Assembly (NCBI GenBank): GCA_032718475.1
Contig: JAUCBJ010007164.1
Location: forward strand, 1-64,000
Length of the DNA stretch: 64,000 bases
From: Nemertoderma westbladi
Lineage: Eukaryota; Xenacoelomorpha; Nemertodermatida; Nemertodermatidae
Reading direction: 5' to 3'
Positions 20,160-28,787 of the stretch are shown here, in pieces. The notes under the pieces were generated by a model, which made no database searches, was not told the DNA's origin, and was given only the letters and a program-made list of their open reading frames with translations. How positions within the stretch are numbered: the stretch's first letter is position 1; each line of letters starts with the position of its first letter. The position numbers and the translations under genes were made by a program.

Positions 20160-22832
20160 TTGAAGTGGGACACAGAAAGAGATATCCTGTTTTTTCAGCT
20201 AAAGCAGCGAGATAATCCAGTTCGGACCAAGCGGATTTGTTTAAGTATCCTGAGCACTTATTTCGACCCATTGGGATTTATTAGCCCAGTTATATTGATT
20301 GCTCGGAGTTTAGTACAACAAATGTGGCTTGAAAACCACTCATGGGACGATCCACTTAAAGGAGAACTGTTAAAGAAGTGGATGAAATGGGAAGATTCTC
20401 TACCTGCCATCGAGAGCTTTGTAATTTCCCGTGCATATTTTGGTCATGTTCTTCCTACGTATTCCTATCAACTCCATGTGTTTGGAGACGCCAGCGACAT
20501 GGGAATAGGTATAGTAGCATATCTGCGAGTCGAAACTCCGGATGGAATCAAAGTCGCCTTGGTTACCTCTAAGGCATTGATTAACAACAAGCTAAAGGTT
20601 CCTCGAGTGGAGTTAAAAGCGGCTTTATACGCTACAGCCATCGGCCGGAACGTAACAGAACAAATCGACTATCCACTGGAGAAAACTGTTTATTGGACCG
20701 ACGCTTTACTCGTGTTGGAGTATATAACCAATGAAGTCTGTCAGTTCAGCGTTTTTGTTACTAACAGGGTAGCTATTATTCTTAGTCGCACAAAGATAGA
20801 TCAATGGAGACATTGCCCCGGTACGATTAATCCCGCCGATATCGCCTCCAGGGGAGCAACTCCACAGGAACTGATAGATACTCCAGACTGGTTGGGTGGA
20901 CCCGACTTCCTGAGTAAGGAAGAGGATGAATGGCCTCCTCACCTTACTACGGCGGAGATTAGACAAGCCAAGGGAGCGGAGAAAGTCAAACCTAAAACCC
21001 GGGCGAGTAAATCGAAGTTATTTAAACCGACTATCGATCTATCTGTATTACATACTTCCGGAAACGATGCTTCGGATCCACAATCCCTCGCCACAAATAA
21101 GTCTGTTGTGGAAATTAGAGATAGAGATTGGAAATCTGGAACACCAGACGTCTCGCAAGGAATCTCACCCCTGCTGCAGAGAGCAATGCATCACTACAGT
21201 TCCTGGAATCGGCTCTGTAAAGCCGTCACATATTTAAGGCGATGTTTTCATCATCACTACTCCAGGACGAAGACCATTAGTGATACCGCTCCATTGACAT
21301 ATGCGCAAGTTCATGTTATTAAAAATTTACCCAAATATAAGACATCCGACCGGTTTCTAAAGGAGAAAATCAGTTACCAGGAGCATGAAGAAACCAATAA
21401 GCAGATACTGAGACTCCTGCAATGCTATGAGGATTCCGATAAGTATTTCCTGTTGTTGAGAAATCCGCAGATGCGCTTAAGGGATCGCTTCTCTAGCACA
21501 ATGATAGATGGGTTAATACGTGTTGGAGGAAGGCTCACCAATGCGCCATTATCCTTTGACACTAAATTCCCCATACTCATTAGAAATCTTGAAGTACAAA
21601 TCAAGATGATTGTAGATGTTCACAGTAAACTTTATCATGCTGGTAGAGAACGAGTTCTTAGCGAAATTCGAACTCGCTATTATTTTGATAAACCCCGTAG
21701 AGCTCTGAACCAAGTTCTTAGGAACTGCATACCCTGTAGGAAAGCATTCAGTAGGCCTTTAACACAGCGAGAGGCAGAATTACCTAGGGAACGAGTAAGC
21801 TTCTATGAACCACCTTTTACTAATACTGGTGTAGATTTATTTGGCCCTATTGAAGTATATCGTGCTAGGACTATAGTCAAGAGATGGTGTGTCATCTTCG
21901 TATGCATGACTTGTAGAGCCATCCATCTCGATATGGTGAACGATCTATCTACCAACAGCTTCGTATTAAGTTTACGCCGACAGATCGCTCGCTTCGGGAC
22001 TAGTAATACCATGAGATCGGATAAGGGAACGAACTTCATTGGTGCCAACAACGAAATCCAGGCTTACGTGAAGGACTGGAACCAAAGACAGGTGGACGAT
22101 CAGCTAAGGATAACAGCGTCTAGCTGGACCTTCAACGCCGCCGACGCCCCTTGGTGGGGAGGAAGTTGGGAGAGATTAATTAGAAGTGTCAAGACCGCAT
22201 TTCACTTTATAGTGCCATGCCGCGCGTATCTCACCGACGAACTTTTGCGGACGTTAATGGAGGAAATAGCTGCCTATCTCAATGAGAGACCGCTTATGCC
22301 AGTCTTATCGAGTCCCGATTCCCTGGAAGCGCTAACACCCGCGCACTTTCTACTGAAGAAACCTGTAGCCATGCTCCCACGATTGGAGATTACCGACGGA
22401 GACGAATACTGCCGTCGAACTTGGCAACTTATGCAGTTGCTATCTCGTCGTTTCGCTGACCATTTCGAGAAACATTATCTGCCCACGCTACAACTTCGAA
22501 CTAAGTGGTTTGCGCAGCAAGAAAACGTCAGCGCCGGAGATATGGTGCTTATTGTAGATTCAGACCTTCCACGTAAACGGTGGCAGACAGGTCGTATCAT
22601 CGAGACTCACATCTCGGATTATGGTTTAGTACGCTCGGTAGAACTCGTCGTCATGCGGCGTAACTTCAAGAAGCCAGGCATAATCTTTGAGACGCAACAA
22701 CTCAACCGCCCAGTTGGTCGTTTATGTTTACTGGAAAGAGACCGAGAACTCTCCGGAAACTATGGAAGGCAAGACACTCTTCCCACGACCACCTCCCTAA
22801 TTCCTCAAACATCTAGGGACTCCCCAACGTGA
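20160..22832 (+). CDS. Element A Pol continuation: A17-like region, RNase H, integrase
   Basis: 890 codons; the coding frame really runs from about 20113 with no separate start. The beginning matches the conserved Pao block after RT (STYFDPLGFISP). RNase H follows, with VFGDASDMG (about residue 107), an RVELKAAL glutamate motif and YWTDALLVL. The integrase has an HHCC zinc domain (HSKLYHAGRERV ... CIPCRKAF, about 488-530), the catalytic triad in GVDLFGP, RSDKGTNF and WWGGSWERL (about 557, 619, 665), and a C-terminal DUF5641-type domain (LRTKWF ... GDMVLIVD ... WQTGRI). All catalytic motifs are present, so apart from the frameshift the enzyme looks recently functional. Confidence 0.93.
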   Translation: MKWDTERDILFFQLKQRDNPVRTKRICLSILSTYFDPLGFISPVILIARSLVQQMWLENHSWDDPLKGELLKKWMKWEDSLPAIESFVISRAYFGHVLPTYSYQLHVFGDASDMGIGIVAYLRVETPDGIKVALVTSKALINNKLKVPRVELKAALYATAIGRNVTEQIDYPLEKTVYWTDALLVLEYITNEVCQFSVFVTNRVAIILSRTKIDQWRHCPGTINPADIASRGATPQELIDTPDWLGGPDFLSKEEDEWPPHLTTAEIRQAKGAEKVKPKTRASKSKLFKPTIDLSVLHTSGNDASDPQSLATNKSVVEIRDRDWKSGTPDVSQGISPLLQRAMHHYSSWNRLCKAVTYLRRCFHHHYSRTKTISDTAPLTYAQVHVIKNLPKYKTSDRFLKEKISYQEHEETNKQILRLLQCYEDSDKYFLLLRNPQMRLRDRFSSTMIDGLIRVGGRLTNAPLSFDTKFPILIRNLEVQIKMIVDVHSKLYHAGRERVLSEIRTRYYFDKPRRALNQVLRNCIPCRKAFSRPLTQREAELPRERVSFYEPPFTNTGVDLFGPIEVYRARTIVKRWCVIFVCMTCRAIHLDMVNDLSTNSFVLSLRRQIARFGTSNTMRSDKGTNFIGANNEIQAYVKDWNQRQVDDQLRITASSWTFNAADAPWWGGSWERLIRSVKTAFHFIVPCRAYLTDELLRTLMEEIAAYLNERPLMPVLSSPDSLEALTPAHFLLKKPVAMLPRLEITDGDEYCRRTWQLMQLLSRRFADHFEKHYLPTLQLRTKWFAQQENVSAGDMVLIVDSDLPRKRWQTGRIIETHISDYGLVRSVELVVMRRNFKKPGIIFETQQLNRPVGRLCLLERDRELSGNYGRQDTLPTTTSLIPQTSRDSPT

Positions 22833-23152
22833 TACGTCTGGAGTGGGTGCATGACTATATTATTCTATCTATTTTTATTATATTTTATATGAGAACGTTA
22901 TTATGTACTTTATTATAATCGTTTTATTTAATTTTATTTAGTAGAATGTTATTTTAGATTATTTAGTAGGTTAGTGCAATATATTAGTGTTTATTACGTA
23001 ATTACACATAATATATTTAATATGACGGCGAGAAATAATTCTTTCTTTTTCCTTACTGTCCGTATTATATTATAAATACGAGACTACATGTAAGATGACA
23101 TGTCAGTACTTATTAAAGAACAATAAAGCTCCTGCTATATTTAAGTATTATC

Positions 23153-23274
23153 GGTAGGCAGAGTATTAGGAATGCAAAGTTCAGATCCTCGTGTCTCGGC
23201 TAAACCAAGCTCTGGGTAGACCTTGGAAACGACTTGCCTCTTCACACTGACATTGCTTCGTGCGATATTGCTCT
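23153..23274 (+). ncRNA. 122-nt block identical in elements A and B
   Basis: All 122 bases match 52788-52909 of element B without a mismatch or gap, while the sequence on either side has many substitutions and indels. It can fold: AGGCA (23156-23160) pairs with TGCCT (23235-23239), and CCAAG (23205-23209) pairs with CTTGG (23222-23226) around a 12-nt loop. It matches no RNA family I can name. Because B no longer has a working third gene, a cis role in RNA export, packaging or replication fits better than a role in translation alone. Confidence 0.65.
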
Positions 23275-23376
23275 TCTACTTTATATTAAATAATACATAT
23301 AGTAGCGTGATGTCCCTATAACAGTAGCGTAAAACGCAAATAAATCTGTTAAACCTTTTGACCATCTGTAATTTTA

Positions 23377-23480
23377 GTCGATTAAGATATCGCGGCACCC
23401 ACCGATATACTTGAAAGACAAATTCTAGAATCAGTGGTTAACGTCCCCAGACAAGTTCTGGAATAAATCGGTGCCTATCT
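23377..23480 (+). ncRNA. Pseudoknot-like RNA motif, copy 1 (element A)
   Basis: Hairpin ATATCG (23387-23392)/CGATAT (23403-23408) has a 10-nt loop. The loop bases GGCACC (23394-23399) can pair with GGTGCC (23470-23475), making a pseudoknot. Between them sits hairpin CCAGA/TCTGG (23447-23461, loop caagt). The same three pairings recur in copy 2 and in both copies of element B, with compensatory changes. The B copy 1 (53013-53115) is almost identical. The structure is inferred by eye; the class is unknown to me. Confidence 0.65.
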
Positions 23481-23537
23481 TAAATATTAATTTAATATTT
23501 ATTAAAATCTGTAAAATGCAGATCCTTTAAAATTTCT

Positions 23538-23640
23538 AGTCAATTAAGATATCGCAGCACTTACCGATACTCTTAAAAGACAATTTTATAGAATTAAGGA
23601 TCCTAGGTCCCCAGACATGCTCTGGAATAAAATTGTGCCA
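23538..23640 (+). ncRNA. Pseudoknot-like RNA motif, copy 2 (element A)
   Basis: A diverged repeat of copy 1, 161 bases downstream. TATCG/CGATA (23550-23554/23565-23569) keeps the first hairpin. Loop GCAC (23557-23560) can pair with GTGC (23635-23638). The third stem CCAGA/TCTGG (23611-23625) has a changed loop (catgc). Paired positions are kept while unpaired positions drift. Confidence 0.6.
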
Positions 23641-24264
23641 ATTTTACCATCAAATAATAAAATTCACGGGAATAAAGTTAAATTCATATCTTAAATGAAT
23701 TTCATAAATTGTCATTTTGTGCAATTTATAACATTCCCAAAATTCCATTAATTAATAGATCATGGGAGCGGAGATTCATCCTATTGAGTGTATTAGAGTG
23801 CGAGAATCTCCAACATATAGTCAATAGCCGATAAAATTAATAAAATCATGTATAAAGAGGATATTGACAATTAAAGAATTACTATTAAATAGCATTCCAG
23901 ATCTGTATGCATGAGAATTACCCTAATTCTACCGCTAGCTTTCCATAATGTCACCATAGCAACACCCACGCTAGAATTAGAAGCAAGTTAAAAGAACAAT
24001 AGAAAGCTTGTCCCATTGCATAGCATAGAGAATACATAGCACACTGTTAGTATCCAAGGATACACAGTAATAACGTGACATTCTGGAAGGCACTGACTAA
24101 CGGACAAATGGCCTGTATGTGTACAATTGGTGACAGTTGTGTTGGAATTTGTGCGTTATAGGTGAATGTTACTGCTAAAGTATGTTTACAGTAGCTAGTC
24201 GCAATTGTAAAAGTAGCCCAACTCTCCTATAGAAAGAACCTAAAGTGGATCCAAGCCTTTGGGA

Positions 24265-24369
24265 CGGACAGTGGAGTGACTTGTGCCGGTTATCGTTGTC
24301 GTGCTGTTGCTACATGTTGGCGTAAACACCGCGACGACGGTACATCGGCGCTGAGAATCCCACTGTCCG
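24265..24369 (+). promoter_or_regulatory. Long-range stem upstream of the third gene
   Basis: CGGACAGTGG (24265-24274) is the perfect complement of CCACTGTCCG (24360-24369), enclosing 85 GC-rich bases and ending 80 bases before the ATG. In element B eight of the pairs persist (53923-53930 with 54023-54030). It may present the start codon or mark a splice or translation signal. The role is inferred. Confidence 0.5.
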
Positions 24370-24449
24370 GGGGCAACGAGAGGTAGGCAGCGACGCCCGC
24401 TAGCCTAAACATAAACTCATTTCGATATTAATAAACTCAGATAGCAGAT

Positions 24450-25754
24450 ATGACGGAGTTGATAGAAGATGATCTTGGTATCAGGGAGCGATATACTCTA
24501 CCTTTACAAGCATTTGTGGATAGCTTGATACGCGGTGAAGCCGATCCAACCATTACGGAGGGCGATGGTCGTTATATCGAACCGCCGATGTCCCAAGAGC
24601 AACTTACGCGTGAATTGGACTATCGAAAATTCACCACTCGCTATACGCATCGTAATGGTACGTATATGGACTTCTTAACTACCGGCCATCCTATCGATTT
24701 ACATGATACGGACGATGTAGACACCGAAAGGGAAATGGTTCTATTTAAATATCATACCCAGCGGAGTCGTAACGATAAACCGAGAATAGAACACGAAAAT
24801 TCTATTCGTAACAGACTGGAAAGAGAAAACGTTGAAGAACCGGATAAAAGCATCGACTTCAACGACTACCTGGAATTTTTGAGAGAAACCTATCTCAACA
24901 TCGCCAGTCAGCAGAACCTAGAGACTCGATATCCTCAAGGTATACATCATGACCCTATTGTAGAACTCAAACGGCTCTATTTCACTATGATGTATCTTAC
25001 CGCCGATCGTCCACTACCTGTTATCCCGGATAGTTTTGAACAAATGGAAGAATATTGTAAAACTGGAGAACGATCACCCGCGTTTCCTCTACAGGACGTA
25101 CGTCTTTGGTATTATTGTGACGAATGCCCTAGACCCAACCAACAAACTGAAAGACATAAACATCCGCGGAGACGTTGCGCTAAACACAGTTTTACGCGTT
25201 ATACTTACGGGAGTTTCGAGCGAAACATGTTCGACGTATCACCTACGATCGCTCGTCTTAAACGATCACTGAATAAACCCATGATCAGAGTTCCGGAATA
25301 CTCGGTCAGGCCTCCTCATTCCCTAGTGAGACCTCAAACTCTTGATCCTAACAGTATCACTGATCCTCCCGAACTCTATTCACTGTTCAAAGATTTAGTG
25401 CTACCCGAACAATTAATCGGTGGTGCTCCGGTAGTGGGTTCGTTAGACATTCGCCCATCCTACTTAGCCGGATTGGGACGCGGGCATCTAATATCGCCAT
25501 TTGATCCTTACAATCGTCCAGGATTAAACCCGATGCAACCCGCCACGGAAGTCGAGGAGAGCGTTATAAGAAACGCTTTAGACGCTATTCGACAGAAGAT
25601 CGGAAAGGGAACACAAGATTGTTTAGAGAAACGTAAATTACAACAACAAGTCCAATCGGTGAAGGAGTTAGCCTTGCCACAGTTCGATAGAGAATCCAAA
25701 ACCTCGAGGAGGACATCGAGCTTGGACGCACGTATTCTCTACAAGAGTTTCTAG
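24450..25754 (+). CDS. Element A third gene, segment 1 (unrecognised protein)
   Basis: 434 codons, starting MTELIEDDLGIRERY. The start is supported by element B, which opens MVELIEDDLGIGERY at 54111. I do not recognise the protein. It is hydrophilic, rich in Arg/Pro/Asp/Tyr, with YYCDECPRP as a lone cysteine pair, and has no signal peptide or membrane segment. The frame ends in a run of shifted residues after about 25693. The aligned element B sequence has one more A there (gaaatcc against gaatcc), so a one-base loss in A, not a real terminus, ends this segment. It continues in the next frame. Confidence 0.75.
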   Translation: MTELIEDDLGIRERYTLPLQAFVDSLIRGEADPTITEGDGRYIEPPMSQEQLTRELDYRKFTTRYTHRNGTYMDFLTTGHPIDLHDTDDVDTEREMVLFKYHTQRSRNDKPRIEHENSIRNRLERENVEEPDKSIDFNDYLEFLRETYLNIASQQNLETRYPQGIHHDPIVELKRLYFTMMYLTADRPLPVIPDSFEQMEEYCKTGERSPAFPLQDVRLWYYCDECPRPNQQTERHKHPRRRCAKHSFTRYTYGSFERNMFDVSPTIARLKRSLNKPMIRVPEYSVRPPHSLVRPQTLDPNSITDPPELYSLFKDLVLPEQLIGGAPVVGSLDIRPSYLAGLGRGHLISPFDPYNRPGLNPMQPATEVEESVIRNALDAIRQKIGKGTQDCLEKRKLQQQVQSVKELALPQFDRESKTSRRTSSLDARILYKSF

Positions 25755-27022
25755 ATGAACGCTTACCGAGACAAGCGGAAGAAAATCTACTCGAGGAGAA
25801 ACACATGAAAATGGACGAGAGAGAAGAAGCCGCTTTAGCCCAACCCAAAGCTCAAATCCTTATGACAGATCTCTACTCTAAAACCGTCCGTCATCCCTCG
25901 ATGGTTCCACATTTCGGAGACAAACTCTTCGCGACGATACAACCCCAACCGGTTGATATCAGTACAGGATCGCAAAATCTTATCGCTGACGCCCCTATGT
26001 TACAGCGTCCGCCGATCGAGGCGGCTCGTGTTGACGGTATACTCGTTGAACCTCCGGACAATCGATCGGATCTTGTCCGTCGTATGGTACACGATGTCAA
26101 CATACGCGCTAGACCTTTACAGAACTCGTTTTATGGGATTAAAGACCACCCTTATTACGTTAATCTGACTCAGTATTATATGGTAAAACCAGAAGACCCG
26201 ACGCATAATTTAAAGTTTCTACCACTAATAAATCCTCTAGACGTTGTCGAACTCGAACAATTGCAGAAACATCTGGATCAGTTAGTAAAGGTAAACTCAT
26301 TCAGAAAACCATATAACATTTCTCGAATCGAGAAGGATATAAAACCTCCTTATAATCTCGATGGATTTATTAAAACTCGATTAGTCCATTGGAATCTAGA
26401 TGTATTATTTGAAGAAGAGAAAATACAAAGATATGGAAATGTGGAGACGTATACCACTCGGCACATGAAGTATAGTGATCTCCCTGACGCTAACCAATGC
26501 GCCACCTTGTGGCATCCAGTAGGGATGACCCTAGAGAACGCCACCAAAGAGTGGAATGAAACTCTTAATGTCATTGAGATGTATGGAGTTGTCACCTACG
26601 ATAATGAAGGTAGCGTTCCGGTCGGGGAACTAGGAACTACGCGCATGATCCACATACGCGGATTAGCTGGTTCTACCCACGTGTTTACTCGAGCGTGTTC
26701 CGACGTGATTGATTATTCCTTTGAAACTCTCACCGAAACGCAAAAGAATCTCCGACATGGACAATTCGAACTCGCGCAGCGTTACGTCATTGACACCGAA
26801 CGCAAACCGGCCATGGGTATCGATGGATCGATGTTACCCCAGCCCGTACTCGAGATGTTGTTCAACGAAAGAATCCTTAAAATCGGCTCAGCTGTTTATG
26901 GAGATCTCCAAAACGCAAAACGACTTTCGGAATATGGAAAATATCCCATATCCTTTCGTGGATACGCAGCTGATTGCTCCCTGGGCAGAAGGTCGAGGTT
27001 TCTTTCGCACCATGTATGCTAA
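25755..27022 (+). CDS. Element A third gene, segment 2
   Basis: The coding frame continues from about 25694 in a second frame, with an ATG at 25805 inside it. It starts with a Glu/Leu-rich probable coiled coil (ELGRTYSLQEFLDER ... EENLLEEKH), also visible in element B. Then come about 380 residues of hydrophilic, Tyr/Pro/Arg-rich sequence with no recognised domain. Near 26940-26990 the sense sequence passes to a third frame, so the last residues before the stop are out of frame. No transmembrane segment or catalytic motif is seen. Confidence 0.7.
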
Positions 27023-28709
27023 TACGTCCAGCAGCATTACAAAGGTGCAACGAACTTCCATCGGACATCTTGCCTTTCAGGAATACGGATGGAATTTCAA
27101 AGTCGGAAATCCCATCAACTATCAACAAGTATACGGAGACCATTATTCTCGATTATACTTTGATGGACCATTGACCGCACCTGGCGCCATGTATAGCTTC
27201 ATGAGTGTTCCACTCCGTCCCTCCTTAGCTATCTACACGATCTTTGAAAACACCGCACTTTCCGGTTGGCTAGCCGATGTGTGCAGTCGTACTATACGCG
27301 CCCATCCATTAATACTTGGGACCAAACTCGCTAAGCTAGATGAACATAATAAATTCCTCCGCTTCGAATGTTTCCGGCGATTTTTAACCCCGTTCCGCAA
27401 CGTGGATAGCCAATTTAAAGACCGCGCTTTGACCAAGCTCAGCCTAAGAAACTCAGCTGCAGAGAAGTTAGATAGCGCTGGATTTGCCATTTTCAAAGAG
27501 ATTTGTATATCGAACTTGCACTCCTCTGTTATACAAAGACCTCGAATCCCCACAGGTTATTCTGTCGTGGAAATTCAGACAATAGGTCCACTTGAAGAGA
27601 CAGACACGCCCACCTCAGTTATGCACTGGGAAGACGAACCAATATGCCTAGAATCTGAGGAGATTCAGCCTATCGCGCCCCGGAACAGCGACAACGATTA
27701 CATCCTAGAATGGTATCAAGGTCCACAGTGTCTCACTGCGTACGATTATCGACATGCCAACTATGTTTCTAGGCAACGTTGTCGGTTATGCGCATCGAGA
27801 GACCATGTTACGCCCATGGACACAAACGTCCGCTGTTCCTATTTCCAAGAACAACCGACGATGGAAATTTATTGCGCATATTGCAGACTCAATAACTTGC
27901 ATATTTTTGCGGTTTGCCCTCAATTTATGACTCAATGTCAACATTGTCAACTAAAGGGACACGCCAGTTTCGATTGCCCTTTTAATCACGATTTGGAAAG
28001 CGTAGATGAAATGATCACACTACGTTACATCAGAGCTTGGGAAGCGAACGCTGATTTACATTGTGATTCGCGCCATCGCTATTATCTTGGACGCGCTTAC
28101 GAAGGAGTTTATGCGTTCCATCCTTATCTATTCGCTTCTGTCGAACAGAAATCACGCATATCGAGTTACGAACTACTGAAGCGCGTCGGAGAATGTATTT
28201 CAACCAAGTTCGTACGCAAATTTCTCAGGAGTGTTAATCCTAGCGACCTTCATTCATATAACCTAATCAATTTTATCCGTCAGGATCCGGACTATGGAGA
28301 CCTATTTGTTAACTCACACCCCGAGTTACAGGAAGTATATCGACGGCCTTACGAATACCGAGCCCGCGAACGCGAGTTGGAAAGAACCATTAAACCCAGG
28401 AAGTTTCTGACTGCCTATGGTCCACCCACGGCTCTCGTTCAGACCACTTGTAAAGGACCCGTAAGAGCGGCTGTCCTAAAACGCGCTCTCAAGGCCGTTA
28501 GACCCCTCTCCCCCGACGTTGATGTCAATCAACCCGGCACTTCGACTGGCGGATACACCGACCATAATCCTACACCCTCTGATGCAATCATATTGCACCC
28601 TTCACCCAGGAGTTATAGCCCTCCTTGTAAAGTGGCTCGCCCCAAAGAGAAAAAGACTCTGGCCAGCTTTAAAAAACTGCGTAAACGCCGTCCACGCAAG
28701 AAAGACTAA
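26930..28709 (+). CDS. Element A third gene, segment 3: zinc knuckles and basic tail
   Basis: About 590 codons of sense sequence. The open frame reaches back to 26709, but the first part is a shadow of segment 2. A cysteine-rich block encodes CRLCASRDH (27779 on), CAYCRLNNLHIFAVC (CX2CX5HX4C) and CQHCQLKGHASFDC (27936-27977), an exact CX2CX4HX4C retroviral-type zinc knuckle. The C-terminus is strongly basic (KKLRKRRPRKKD form in the related copy, KLRKRRPRKKD here), like a nuclear-localisation or RNA-binding tail. This suggests a nucleic-acid-binding, Gag-like or accessory protein. It is not an envelope: no hydrophobic anchor or signal peptide is evident. The three segments together give about 1,420 codons. 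Confidence 0.75.
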
Positions 28710-28779
28710 CTGTTTAGAGTATTTACGTATATTAGAAACTGTGATTTTTGTATATTTATAGACTTGAATCCCATTTTCT

Positions 28780-28787
28780 GGGAGCGG
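28780..28787 (+). promoter_or_regulatory. Polypurine-like tract before the A 3' LTR
   Basis: GGGAGCGG lies immediately before the LTR start TGT. The same string precedes the B 3' LTR (55414-55421). It is short and interrupted by one C, but its position is right for priming plus-strand DNA. Confidence 0.6.

Larger units (their letters stand above)
22833..24449 (+). other. 1.6-kb structured spacer between pol and the third gene
   Basis: No protein gene. Many upstream ATGs make simple scanning to the next gene unlikely, so a spliced subgenomic RNA or internal initiation would be needed. It contains the invariant 122-nt block, two pseudoknot-like motifs and a long-range stem (listed separately). 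The corresponding region of B (52454-54110) is alignable throughout, with conservation concentrated in those blocks. Confidence 0.75.

Noticed and set aside
23153-23274. tRNA or tRNA-like gene inside the conserved block
   Set aside because: A 'gttcagatcc' string recalls a B box, but T-loop positions do not fit, and no cloverleaf with acceptor stem can be drawn.
23377-23480. Hammerhead ribozyme
   Set aside because: A GAAA is present, but the CUGANGA core and matching stems are absent.
24450-28709. Envelope glycoprotein, the usual extra gene after pol
   Set aside because: No signal peptide, no transmembrane anchor, no glycoprotein-like cysteine pattern. Zinc knuckles and a basic tail point to nucleic-acid binding.
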